Source: Nyssa sinensis
Lineage: Eukaryota > Streptophyta > Magnoliopsida > Cornales > Nyssaceae
DNA length: 64,000 bases
Assembly (NCBI GenBank): GCA_008638375.1
Contig: CM018050.1
Coordinates: 30,967,723-31,031,722 of the forward strand
Direction: 5' to 3'
Positions within the stretch are counted from its first letter, which is position 1; the number at the start of each line of letters is the position of its first letter. Of the stretch, positions 12,334-22,951 are shown piece by piece. Below the pieces are notes generated by a model that had not been told where the DNA came from, made no database searches, and saw nothing but the letters and a program-made list of their open reading frames with translations. The position numbers were made by a program, and so were the translations under genes.

Positions 12334-13754
12334 TTTCAAAAAAAGTTTTTGTAATTTTCAAAAATCTAATGAAAAATCAGTACAATTTTTCCAAAATATA
12401 AATATTCAAATCATAGTTGAAGTCACATGGGAGTAAATAGTCACATGAAATAATCTTTGGTTGAAAAGGTTTCAGACTCGCATAACCAAAATAATGATGG
12501 GGTAGGGCCAAATTCTTGTACCCAAATTGGGTTCGCAGTTTGGCTGCCTCTACCTGAGTTGCAATGGGCAGTGGTTAGAGTCTCTAACTTAGAGATGGCT
12601 ACACAATGGTTTTGGGGTGGAGAGGAATTTGGGGCTATTTAGTGTTAAATCAATTGAAAATTGCGAGCTAGTAATAGTTAGCAATGCATGTTTGGTGCCG
12701 AATTGCCAGTTCTAATGAGGTTTGAACTCGAGTCACACACACGCACACACACACACACACACACACATATATAGGATTAATTTGGGTTAACTCTCTTAAA
12801 TATGTACAAAATTCTTATGGATTCCATGCATTTTCTTATTTTGAGTTGAAGAACATTTGATTTTTGATTTTTTTAGATCAGGTCTATTGTGTTGACATAA
12901 CAGTTTTATTTTAGTTTTTGTTGTTGTATATAATGGCAGTCTTATTTCACAATATTTCAATTAAACTGGAAACAGAAACTGTTTTTCGAAAACAAAATCT
13001 GTATTTATAAATTAGAATTTGTAGAAGTAGATATACTGAAATAAAAAAATGGTCTTATGAATCTAATTCACATAACACAAACAAATTATGTTCTAACTTA
13101 AACAAAATTATAAATTGTAAAACAAAATCAAATTCACTTACAGTAATTTTGTAGTATCGATGCAAAAAATATTTGACCAAAGCTAACATTTAACGCTATA
13201 TCCTTAAAACAATATTCGCCCTTTCACGGGTGATTCGAATGTACAACAATTGTCTCACAGGATACAGTGGTCACACACACACACACACACACACTAATGT
13301 AGCACTTCAATCTGTGTGCACAACGAACCAATGCAGTGTTTGCACTCTCTTTCCGACTCTATATATACAGACTGAATATGTGAATGACTCTCTAGAATAA
13401 ATCAGATCTATATGCAATGAGGGAGAATGATATATATAGAACTCTTTGTGTCTATTCGATTAGACACGAACCTAAAGGGTGTATCTGTTTACGTGAACAT
13501 ATATAATGCTTCATTTTAAATTGATGCATCCATTGGTGAACAGACGCACCAATACGAAGAGATGCACTGTTCATTGAATGGGCGTACCAATTTGAAGGAA
13601 TGCACATGTTTTGAAGAAGGTGACTATTTAGTCAAAATTCAAAAATACTTTCAAAATGGCAACGTTTTTCTAATATGTTAAACTCTAATAGACATAGTAA
13701 CATTTTAAAAATATAATTTAAATCAATAAAAATTATTTAAATAAAATTTTGCTA

Positions 13755-13787
<33 letters not shown>

Positions 13788-14335
13788 GTGGGCCGAGGCC
13801 CAACCCAACTCAACCCGATTCAATTCGAGGCGGGGCGGCGATGCATGTGTGTGGTGAACCCAGCATGAACTAGGTCCTCTCCCATCCATAAAATTGGGGT
13901 GCCTTTTGAGGCTCAAACCCTCATTCAAGGTAAATGTATATATACTTACTTAAAGCTTTATGCCCATCTTATGTGGGACACTAGCTTTTCGCAAGTCCTT
14001 GTTACCATGTTCAAGTGATGATATTTGAAATCAATTTCTTATTCACTTCTTAATAATTTTAAGTAACCCAATATATGTTTTTAATATTCTCATGAAAAAG
14101 AACACATTTTCGTGTGAACCTACCTCAAATAATGTATGGGGCTCACTTTTATTTTAGTTCAAAGTTGGCTAAATATTTACTCTAAAACCCTCATTTTTCC
14201 AACATTTTTCCTAAGTGACAAAAATACCCCTTTATCCCAATCATTGTAATTAAACCTTAACATCATATGACTTTCCTCTTTACCGACGAAGAGGACGAGT
14301 ACTTCACATGGAGAAAACCCAACCAAGGAGTGTTG
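12334..14335. other. Intergenic, microsatellites only
   Basis: Contains CA repeats at about 12734-12770 and 13272-13294 and a TA/CA run at about 13752-13787. I see no gene. A GC-richer patch near 13790-13860 has stops in all frames. Confidence 0.6.
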
Positions 14336-14460
14336 TTAGAGCATCTCCAAGAGACTCTTCAAAATCTCTCTTCAAAAATGTACTTTAGTGATCTATGTGG
14401 CACTTTAAAGAGTTAGTTTTTATCTAACATCTCCAAGAGACTCTTCAAAATTTAATATTT
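14336..14460. repeat. PIF/Harbinger-like left terminus with duplicated subterminal motif
   Basis: TTA (14336-14338, candidate target triplet) is followed by GAGCATCTCCAAGAGACTC, a terminal sequence characteristic of many plant PIF/Harbinger elements. CATCTCCAAGAGACTCTTCA recurs about 85 bases further in (14429). It lies on the correct side to be the left end of the element whose ORF1-like pseudogene follows. A matching right end was not found. Confidence 0.55.
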
Positions 14461-14893
14461 TATTATTTTTATTTTTAACATTATTTAGTTTTGCTTCATT
14501 TTATTTAAATTTCCTCAATTTTTAAAATGTATAATTTAAATTTCCTCCAATTTTATTAAAAATTTAAAATTTACAATTTAAATTAGATCTTGTTGAACAC
14601 TTATGCAATTTTCAAGGAACTCGTAAAAGTATGTAGTTATGAATATTTGAGTGTGTTTTGCTATGGATGTTTTTTTAAAAGCATTTTAGTATATTTTGCT
14701 ATGGATGTTTTAAATTTTTTTATGAACACTTGAGTGTATGTTGCTTTTAATACTTAAGAATAACAAAAAAGAGTCAAAATAATAAATTCATTGAAGCTAA
14801 CATTTAATACAATGCTATTGAATAATACTAGACATAGTCAAAATAATAATTGTAAGAAAAAAATTAATCATAATTAATTGTTACTAAATCCCA

Positions 14894-15218
14894 TTGCAAG
14901 AATTTTCATTTGATGTTGACGATAATATTCTGCGACTTGAGGCATTGCATTCGTATCTAGAAGCATTATTCTCTCATCTTCTTTTATTTGTTCATGACGA
15001 ATCTTTTCTCTATCCATTCAGAGCTTTTCTTCAAACATTTTCATTTTCTTCTTATGTGCTTCTTTCTTTTCTTTCTTCGTTTCTTGGAGAAGCGACATAA
15101 GTGCCGAATTCGCAGGTTCGTTTATACTTTCAAGTCTCTTTCGTTTCTCATTCTTCTTTTCTAGTGGCCTTTCCAAGTCTATAAAGCTATCTTCTCCAAG
15201 ATCCATCGGAGTCCCTGG
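14894..15218 (-). pseudogene. PIF/Harbinger ORF1-like protein, C-terminal half (left of inserted LTR)
   Basis: Minus-strand translation continues the half at 18088-18690 after the LTR insertion. It reads TPMDLGEDSFIDLERPLEKK, then a Lys/Glu-rich coiled coil (KKEKKEAHKKKMKMFEEKL), a TGA, and then, still in frame, KIRHEQIKEDERIMLLDTNA followed by MPQVAEYYRQHQMKILA. The DERIMxxDTxAMP tail is the usual end of NAM-associated C-terminal domain proteins that are also fused to some plant theta-class glutathione transferases. The function in the transposon is thought to be DNA binding. It is broken by a stop and by the insertion. Confidence 0.75.
15214..15218. repeat. Target site duplication CCTGG (left copy)
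   Basis: CCTGG directly precedes the TGTTACGACC end of the inserted LTR; the second copy is at 18088-18092 directly after its ...ATTACA end. Confidence 0.9.
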
Positions 15219-15947
15219 TGTTACGACCCGCAACCCACCCTCTACGGATTAGCAGACCGCAACCATCCGACCCGACCCTTTGGCCAAATCGGACCTGATC
15301 ATCCTGTTCATTCACATCAGTGTACTAATAGATAACCACATGAATCATCATATGCAAATATAGCGGAAAACATTAACTGAATTGTTCTAAATACAAATCG
15401 TTCTGCAATTAAAAAAAAATACACAGCCTGTAACATCTTTAATAGATCATCTCGTCCCCAGGACGTGAATACACGGGAGTTCTACAAGACTGTACTCCTA
15501 TTACCAATACTTGTCAAAATGTCCATCCTATAGCCACAAGCCTCCTACTGTCCGTCCTCTGCGTCAGTCCCTGAAATGTGGTAAGGGGGGGTGAGCTAAA
15601 CAAAGCCCAATAAGTAAGTCCCCTACTCTGTCATGTGTACAAGATTTGGAAAGAACTGAATAATAATAAAGATATGATAGCCAGTCAATATCATAACAAT
15701 AATTAAAACTCGTCAGCGAATATCACAATAAAGGAACATCTAGTCTAAATGATGACATCACAAGCTATAGACCAAAGTGTCACATACAAGATCATAGAAA
15801 GTACTCGAACAAAGCTGGAACATGATTTCACTATGAATCTCAATAGATAGATGGTGATGTCAAAACTGGTGGATGCTATAAACTATAGGGCCCGGCTACC
15901 CCCTGTGTGCATAGCACTGAGCTCAATCATGTAAATCTGGTCCCTAT

Positions 15948-16008
15948 ACTCGGGACAGGACCCCATACTCGGGTCAATAATATAAGGCTGGTCCCTATAC
16001 TCGGGACA
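15948..16008. repeat. Subrepeats 'CCCTATACTCGGGAC' inside the solo LTR
   Basis: GGTCCCTATACTCGGGACA occurs twice, with a shortened CCCCATACTCGGGTC between them. Each unit is itself nearly palindromic. Confidence 0.75.
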
Positions 16009-16710
16009 TACTACGAATCATAACTAAGCTATTCCACGGAAAAGTAAAATCACACAAGTGGAATCAATTAGGATCTGATATGATAAATAGAGTACAAATG
16101 CGTATAGCAAGAACTGTGACATGGCTGAGTGTACAATATGCAGAGGTCAGATACTACTTACATTATCTGTGTCTTAGTACTCTGGGACTTTCTCCTTTCC
16201 CGTTGACTGGCCTATACATCAATAAATACATCTCAGTTTTACTTTCATTTATCAATTGTACATTTCGCTACTCTAAATATCTCTTTTACTCATTTACGTT
16301 TCTACGGTTTCCAGTTTGGACTTAATTTGCCCAAGGGCAAAATGGTCATTTACGTGTCTCTACTTGTTGGGTTCTGTTTTCATAATTTGGACTTCACCGT
16401 TAAGTCCAGTAGGTTTGAATTAATAAAAATTCACTATTTACTTAACTAAATCGGAGTCCGTTTGACTTACCTTTGACATAGGGGCATTTTGGTCATTTTG
16501 GCATTCTATAGTTATTTTATTTTTTGGGGATTCCGTCTCGTAAAACGGACCTCACTATTAAATTCAGAGGTCCAAAATAGTAAGTTTGCATTATTCGTTC
16601 TACTAATTTAGGCGTCAAATTCAAATTTAAAATTTATTAATTTAAATCATTTATTTAAATTAATTAATCTAGATAATACATATCGTATTTGAGCCCAAAC
16701 AGACCACATG

Positions 16711-16780
16711 TGCCTTGGTGGCACAGTGGCTAAGCTTCTCTCCCTTACTCCTTTGGTCACAGGTTCAATTCACTGCCATA
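16711..16780 (+). other. tRNA-like A-box/B-box pair inside the solo LTR
   Basis: TGGCACAGTGG (16719-16729) matches the pol III A-box consensus TRGCNNAGYGG, and GGTTCAATTC (16762-16771) resembles the B-box. Their spacing is within the range of tRNAs and tRNA-derived SINEs. I could not fold a full cloverleaf, so this is not called a tRNA gene. Confidence 0.4.
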
Positions 16781-17559
16781 CCAATTTTCCATTTAACATT
16801 TTTCATTGTTTTTCATTTCCTGTTCAAGTTTACGAATTTAAAAATTTACCCATGAAGTACAAGTGTTGGGCAGTCATCTGAATGGGTGGGTCGGGTCGGA
16901 CCCGTCCCGGTTTGGCCAAAATTAAATCACGAAATAGTAGCTGCGCAGCAGCCTTTTCCAGCGTACAGGTTGTCTTCTTCGTCAATGGCGACTCGCTGGT
17001 GACGGGTTTCTTGTGTTTTTTAGCGGGGTTAACACCTAAGAGTTATGGGCAACTCAAATCTACCGTCGGATTTCAGATCGGAGTGCCGGAGCACTCCCAA
17101 AATGGCCGGAACAGTGGCGCACCTAAGGCTGTGCGGTTTTTTTTCCGACAGCCCCTTTTCCTTCCGTTTTTCTCCTTTTTCTCCTATGGTTTCGATCCCG
17201 TTTTGCTTCTAAAATTTACCTACACCCAAGAGAATCAATTACCCATGATCTAAACCAATTGATCGCAACAAAATCACCCCACCCGATCTATTTTTCTCCT
17301 CTGTTTTTCACTGTTTCCCCACGTTCAGTTCTGTTCGTTTTTTTTTTTTGTTTTCCTTGATTCAATTCCAACACCAATCAAATTCTATGCATTCAATCAA
17401 GTCCTATGTTTCACACGATTCTATATCAACATAGTAATTCATGCTTGACAACAAAATTAAACACAGAAAATTAACCGCACTCACCCAATCGTGCGTACAG
17501 GGCTGTTACTGGTTTCTCTTCCGAATCCACTGCCTAACCTGATTTTTCTTGGCTCGTTT

Positions 17560-17880
17560 ACTCCTCTTTTTCTTGCACATCTCACGCAAAATGCCCGACT
17601 TGTCTCTTCCTTCTTCCTCCTCTCTTTTTTTCTTCCTTTTTCTTCCCCCTGTTCTAGCGTCCAGCCGCCCCTGCTGTTCGGTTTTTGCCTCTGTTTTTTT
17701 TTTTTTTCTTCCTTTGGTTTTAACGCATGCCTGGGCATGAGTTTAAATTGAAACCGCCCCTTCTTTATTTCTCCTTCTCTCTTTCTCTTTCTCTCCCATT
17801 AGTTTCACGCCTCTTCATTTCCCCATCCGTTTCTCTTCTTTTCTCTTTTTTTTTTTTCTTCTTCAGTTACACAAGACTCC
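17560..17880. repeat. Polypyrimidine-rich low-complexity tract
   Basis: A long C/T-rich stretch with several T runs. It produces overlapping open frames on both strands, which have no recognisable domain and reflect composition only. Confidence 0.75.
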
Positions 17881-18087
17881 ACATATATAACTCCTTATAT
17901 ATTTATACCTATATATAAATATACATAGATATAATATATGCATGTATTTCAAGTTTTCATTTTTATTTATTTACTTTTATTATTATTTTTTTATTCACAT
18001 ATTCAAGCGATTTAAAAATCCAAATTGTTACTTCATTATAACACTTAAAACTCATCGGCTTGGTTACATCTGGGTCAGGATATTACA

Positions 18088-18690
18088 CCTGGAGTAGAGG
18101 GAGAGGACATGCCGGAAGTGGAAGTCACATTTTTATTTTTTGTGGTTGGTTTTTTCCTTTGAGTATCATCCAACCATTTTGGTTGGTGCCTTAACATATT
18201 CTAACAATGTTCAAATGTAAATATTTCCATTCATTTCTTCATATAATCTTTTTGCATTTATAATCTAAAAAAAAAAAATTAATATGATACAAAAATAATA
18301 TTTAAATATAAATTTAATATCTAAATAATATAAATACCTTGTCTTGCTCATTCACACCACTTTGTTGTCTAGATTCAATTTGGGCAAGACATTCGCCAAA
18401 TTTATTCATTGCTTATTGAATCTTCGACCAATGTTGTATCAAACACTTATCATCCCGGTTGAATTGAAATCTCTTGTACTTGTGGAAATACTCGTGCACT
18501 CGAAACCAATAAGTTTTGTGTTTTTGATCGTTTCCTTGTACAGGATCTAAACTAATAGTAAGCCATGATGACACAAGAAGCGTGTCTTCTTCAGTGGTAA
18601 AACTATCCCCACGTTTTTTGTGGCTTGATCAATTTGAATGGAGGATGGAGACGGTTGACCAATAAATTGAGTGAAAAATTCGGGTGATTC
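18088..18690 (-). pseudogene. PIF/Harbinger ORF1-like protein, N-terminal half (right of inserted LTR)
   Basis: Minus-strand translation from about 18690 reads FTQFIGQPSPSSIQIDQA, then a Myb/SANT-like region EEDTLLVSSWLTISLDPVQG and TYWFRVHEYFHKYKRF, an in-frame TAA after HWSKIQ, then AMNKFGECLAQIESRQQSG. An AT-rich intron-like gap follows, then LRHQPKWLDD and SSPSTPG running into the insertion. This is the pattern of the Myb-like/NAM-associated proteins carried as ORF1 by PIF/Harbinger relatives. At least one stop codon plus the LTR insertion make it non-functional. The transposase ORF was not found in the window. Confidence 0.75.
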
Positions 18691-19886
18691 TGAAAATTGT
18701 ATTACAAAAAATAATTAATTCATTTGGATAAAAGAATGAAAATAATGCACAAAATATGAATGATTGTTGAGAATCCTTGATAAATGTTGAAAATAAGAAT
18801 GGTAAAAAAAATGGCACAATATATTTATAAAATAAAATTGATCCGTTGCAAATTTTACCGTTTGAAAAAAACGATAATATTTTGTTCAACAACAATAAAT
18901 ATTTGTATAGCACATCATTACATCCGGCTCCACTTACCTTTTTTTTTATATTGAAGAGTACAACTTTTTTTTTGAAAATTATTTTATTATAATTTATTAA
19001 CTAGCTAAGCTCAAGAAACTGACAAAACAATTGAGTCTCACTAATACAACAATTGAAGAGCCTGTCGGAACTGATTTTCCTGACATAACTTTTCAACTTA
19101 CTGTCTCAATTGGGTTTGCCGAGACTCTTAGAACTGCCCTTAGCAGCTCGATTTCGGCAATGCTCGGTATTCATGACGCTGTGGATAGGTGACAATAGTT
19201 ATGTGATAATGATTATTGATGCTGCAGTCGTGATGGTTTGAACATTTATGAAAGGAAATCCACTGACTATCTCCCTCTCCATTTCTTGCTTATATCTCTT
19301 CCCTTCATTGTATCAGTATTCATCTCATACCATCATCTTTACACCATCTACTCTCTTTTCTTATTTATTTCACATTCCACTTATTCTCTCTCCACATGTC
19401 CATTCTACTTATGATTGGTGTGCAAATATTAAAGACCCCTTGTATAATTGTGGATCTTGTACAAATTGTTTGTTAAGGCAAGAGCAACTTGACTCCATCT
19501 ACCTTACAATGTCACAATTTTATATGCTTTTCTTTAGTACATAGAAGAATTTTTATTTCATAAATTTGACTTTAGAAAAAAAAAACTTCCATTCAACTAA
19601 TGACGATGCACATAAAATACAGTGGAAGTCCACCTTGTTTTTCTATTGCTTCTTTATTAATATAAGTTTGAGAGAGCATGGGCAGTTTTAGTTGTGTAGC
19701 ATTAAACAAAACCTAATTTAGAAAGATGTATGACTACAGAAATTGTATGAGTATCCACTCACACATTCCAACACCTATCTGGTAAAACAATTGGTGCCTA
19801 ATACTTTATCCACTGAACTGTTTGTTGAGACAGTGAACAAGAAGGTGTTTGTTTGCATAAACATCAAAGCAAAATGAAAGAAATTA
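18691..19886. other. No gene recognised
   Basis: AT-rich sequence that may include the remaining 5' part of the Harbinger-like element, then ordinary intergenic DNA. A short open frame at 19248-19544 lacks recognisable motifs. Confidence 0.5.
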
Positions 19887-20325
19887 GGATAAATTACATT
19901 GACTTTTTTTGAGCTTTTTGAATATTACAAAGATCTTTCATGGAATTTCTAAAATGACACTGACTCTCTATACTTTTACAGTCAAACAACAAAGACCTCT
20001 CCTCCAACTATATATTTTTTCAAAATGACAAAAATACTTCTTCTTTTTTTTTTGCATTTTTTAAATTGACCTTTTTTCTAACTTTTTTTCTTTTATTTTC
20101 AAATAAATAATAATTAAAATATTTTTTTGACTAAAAAAGATAAATTATTTATCTTAAATTTACTTTTTATATAAAATATTTTTTTTTAAAATGTAAAAAA
20201 TGGTCAAAATTGAAAAAAAAAAAAAAAATGAAAGGAGTCTTTTTGTCATTTTGAAACAAATAAGGCTGAAACGAAAGTCTTTGTAGTTTATCAGTATAAA
20301 TAAGAAATGTTAGTATAATTTACCC
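19887..20325. mobile_element. MITE family A, copy 2
   Basis: Starts GGATAAATTACATTGAC and ends GTTAGTATAATTTACCC, whose reverse complement is GGGTAAATTATACTAAC, so the ends are inverted repeats. The interior is non-coding and matches the copy at 12004-12333 in order. A clean target duplication is not visible. Confidence 0.75.
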
Positions 20326-20945
20326 AACAAATTAATGTGTGAATTTGTTTGTGTGTGTATATTGTATTTATATTGCTCGAATGTAGTTTTTCTGTTTCTT
20401 TGTTTTTATTATTTTTTTTATAGTTTGTGGAGGATCAAAACAATGAATCAATGAAATAGTAAAATTTTACTATTCGAGACAATAAAATTTTACTGTTTCA
20501 CAAATAGTGGAATTTTAATTATTGTGCTTCAAAAATAATGTTTTTTTAATACAAATTTTCACTACTTTGAAAGTCTCTTTAAACATCCAAATGTGACTCA
20601 ATTAAAGCTAAATAAAACTTGTAACAATTGAGTTTTTTTTTTTTACTAAAATTTTACTATTTTTATAGTAGTTTTTTTATTCTTCAAAACTTTACAGGTT
20701 AATTACACTTTAATATTCTTGAAATTTTGTATCAATTTCAAATAAGGCATTCAATTATCAATTGTAACAATTTTTTTTCCATCGAAAAAGTAAATAATTT
20801 ATTAGATAACAAACAAAAGTAGTGCATCATGATAACCTACATCAGAAAATAAAGAGCTATCCAACCATTCAGGAGGAGGGTCTCCAACCAAACTTCCATC
20901 TCAGTGGATGAGGAACCTCATCTCGCTAAATTGTGGGCAGCGGCA

Positions 20946-20953
20946 TTCCTAGT
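20946..20953. repeat. Target duplication of the MITE (left copy)
   Basis: TTCCTAGT here and TTCCCAGT at 21466-21473 differ at one base and flank the element. Confidence 0.75.
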
Positions 20954-21465
20954 CAAGGATGGCAATTTGCCCCACCCCATTGGGGACCCATCCTGCCCTG
21001 CCCCTAATGTTGCGGGTATGGAGATGCTCATAAACGGGGTCAGAGTGTGACTTTTAAAACTTCCGTCAAATTCGGGGGATGGTCACCCTGCTCCGACTCC
21101 GCTCCTGTTTATATATTAATTTTTTATTTATTCTTATATATACTATATTTACCAATAAACAACACTATATAAAATTAGTTTTAAGGTTTTTTATATCACA
21201 TTCATATTTTTTTCTTACATTAGTTGTTTTGGTAAAAAAAAATTAATTTACTTATCAAAATAAAAGTTTTAACTTACTTAAAAATATATATATATATATA
21301 TAGGGGTTCGGGGTGTGATGGAGTGAAATCGGGAAATATAAACAGGGATCAAGGATCGGAATAAACCTTTAAATGAGACGGAACGGGAACGGGGACGGAG
21401 AATATAAACGAAGTCGGGGTTGGGAAAGGCCATCCCGTCCCAAACCCGTCCCGTTGCCACTTCTA
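20954..21465. mobile_element. hAT-type MITE inserted in the LINE RNase H remnant
   Basis: Left end CAAGGATGGCAATTTG; right end reads TAGAAGTGGCAACGGG on the minus strand, an imperfect inverted repeat. Subterminal GGGGCGGG/GGGACGGG-like blocks are typical of this plant element type. Eight-base flanks match except for one base. Open frames seen inside (21278-21581) are non-coding by-products. Confidence 0.75.
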
Positions 21466-22200
21466 TTCCCAGTCCTAAGCACAAAACCACACCTAACCAT
21501 GCCTAATTCCTGTTGAATAACTAGGCTATCCGTAAGAATCACACCAACATCAGCAATAATAGGGCTACCATTTTGCACCAAAGATGATAAAAATTTATTG
21601 TCAGAATCAACCTCAACCTCAAAATTTCCTACATAAAGATAATCCTTCCAATATTGCCAAAGCTTCCATGATCAATGGACTGGCAACATGAACTTTAAGA
21701 GTGGCCATGGCGACTATAAAATCGCCATTGGCATTACGAACCACAGCTCGAATCCCTCTAGAATTAGACTCCTTAGACCACGACGGTCCACATTTAATTT
21801 AAAAAAAATGAGGCAGTGGAGGAATCCAACCTGGATGAAATAATGGAGAATGAGGAGGTTGAGTAGAGCACCGACCAGTAGGGTAGGAACCCGTAGCCGC
21901 GCTATATTCTGTAACCTTTGAATTTCGTTTGAATAATAATTCAGATACAATTTTTTGAAAAAATTTCTGAAATATATTTCCAAATTTTGTAATTAATTTT
22001 TTAAAAATTGTGAAAATGCATTTGAATATGATAATTTAAATTTTAAAAAATTAAAAAAAATCTATTTTGAAACGCGTATCCCGCGTTTTAAAATTAAAAA
22101 ACTGTTTTTGAAAATGTAAACAAATAGAGCCGCTTCTATATTTGCCAAAGGAGAAGAACAAATAGCCAATCCAAATAAACATTGCCAAAATCAATTCTTC

Positions 22201-22478
22201 AATTTTTAATTTTATTTCAATCGAAATGAATTACAAATAGTTATTAACGATCGTCCCAAATTACTTACATTTTAATACCTTATGATTTCATACGAGTTTC
22301 AAAATAGTACCTTATAATTTGTATACGAGTTTCAAATAAGGTTCTATAATTTTATATGAGTTTTAAATGACACTCTATAATTTTAATGGGTAAATAGATA
22401 CTGTTAAGAATTTGGGATGATCGTTAATGACTGTTTGACTGTTTGTGCTTGACCTTAATTGAAATAAAATTAAAAATT
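22201..22478. repeat. Inverted-repeat element with internal tandem units
   Basis: The arm 22201-22262 is largely the reverse complement of 22408-22478 (shared AATTTTTAATTTTATTTCAAT and TTAACGATCGTCCCAAATT, one to two mismatches). Between the arms, about four diverged 30-35-base units of the type ACCTTATAATTT..ACGAGTTTCAAA are repeated. The structure fits a fold-back or MITE-like element without coding capacity. Confidence 0.65.
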
Positions 22479-22951
22479 TAGGGACTGAATTATTATAATT
22501 AATAATCGAGAACCTTATTTGAAGTTGGGATAAAACTTTGAAATCACGAAGTATACTTAATCCAAACTTTTATATATGATATGTATCTTATTTAATAAAT
22601 CTCATTTTTAAAAAAAATTAAAATATATAAATTTTATTAAAAATTGATTTACAATTTCTTTCTTATTTCAACCAAACTGATGGACGAAAATACTCACCCA
22701 GGCCAAGTCCTTACGCACACCAGCGCTTAGGCTATTCTTTTAACGTGAGCCTTCCTAATGCCCCTATCGTCAAAGGTCAACTTGCCATCGCCTAATAAAA
22801 TTCTTATGTGAGCAGCAGTAACACTGCTTTGACACTGAGCAACAGGGATTAGGGACACTCAATAAGGCTATAACAAACACGACGTTACAGTTTGTCTCAG
22901 AAGACGAGTCAAGTGCCTCTCTGCGTGCTCGCTACTTCTCAGGCTCTGCAC

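Larger units (their letters stand above)
15219..18087. mobile_element. Solo LTR (2,869 bp), probably Ty3/gypsy
   Basis: Begins TGTTACGACCC and ends GGGTCAGGATATTACA, so it has TG...CA ends with near-inverted termini, and is flanked by perfect CCTGG. I see no internal copy of the start near the end, no primer-binding site and no Gag-Pol coding, so it reads as one long LTR rather than a whole element. TGTTACGACCC-type ends and subrepeats such as three CTATACTCGGG/CATACTCGGG boxes (15950-16010) are common in long plant gypsy LTRs. Small open frames near 16882-17253 and 17481-17751 overlap low-complexity pyrimidine sequence and are not genes. Confidence 0.82.
20780..21925 (-). pseudogene. LINE remnant, C-terminal RNase H domain (RVT_3 type)
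   Basis: Minus-strand translation from about 21925 gives PGWIPPLPHF, then after a stop SNSRGIRAVVRNANGDFIVA, LKVHVASPLIMEALAILEGL and a DSDN catalytic-type motif, then IIADVGVILTDSLVIQQELG and a junction with AAAHNLAR. This is the RNase H-like domain found at the 3' end of many plant LINE-derived ORFs, with the conserved A-E-A-L and AHxLAR blocks. It is interrupted at 20954-21465 by a MITE and contains stops and frameshifts. A T-run near 20771-20779 may be the LINE poly(A) tail read on the other strand. Confidence 0.75.

Noticed and set aside
16711..16780. A tRNA gene
   Set aside because: A- and B-box-like sequences are present, but I cannot form a full cloverleaf with an acceptor stem.
16882..17253. 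123-codon open frame on the plus strand
   Set aside because: Lies inside the solo LTR, has no recognisable domain and a composition typical of the surrounding sequence.
17481..17918. Several overlapping open frames on both strands
   Set aside because: They come from a long polypyrimidine tract; the peptides are low-complexity and have no homology that I recognise.
15219..18087. A complete small LTR element or LARD rather than a solo LTR
   Set aside because: No second copy of the start is visible near the end, and no primer-binding site or polypurine tract was found inside.
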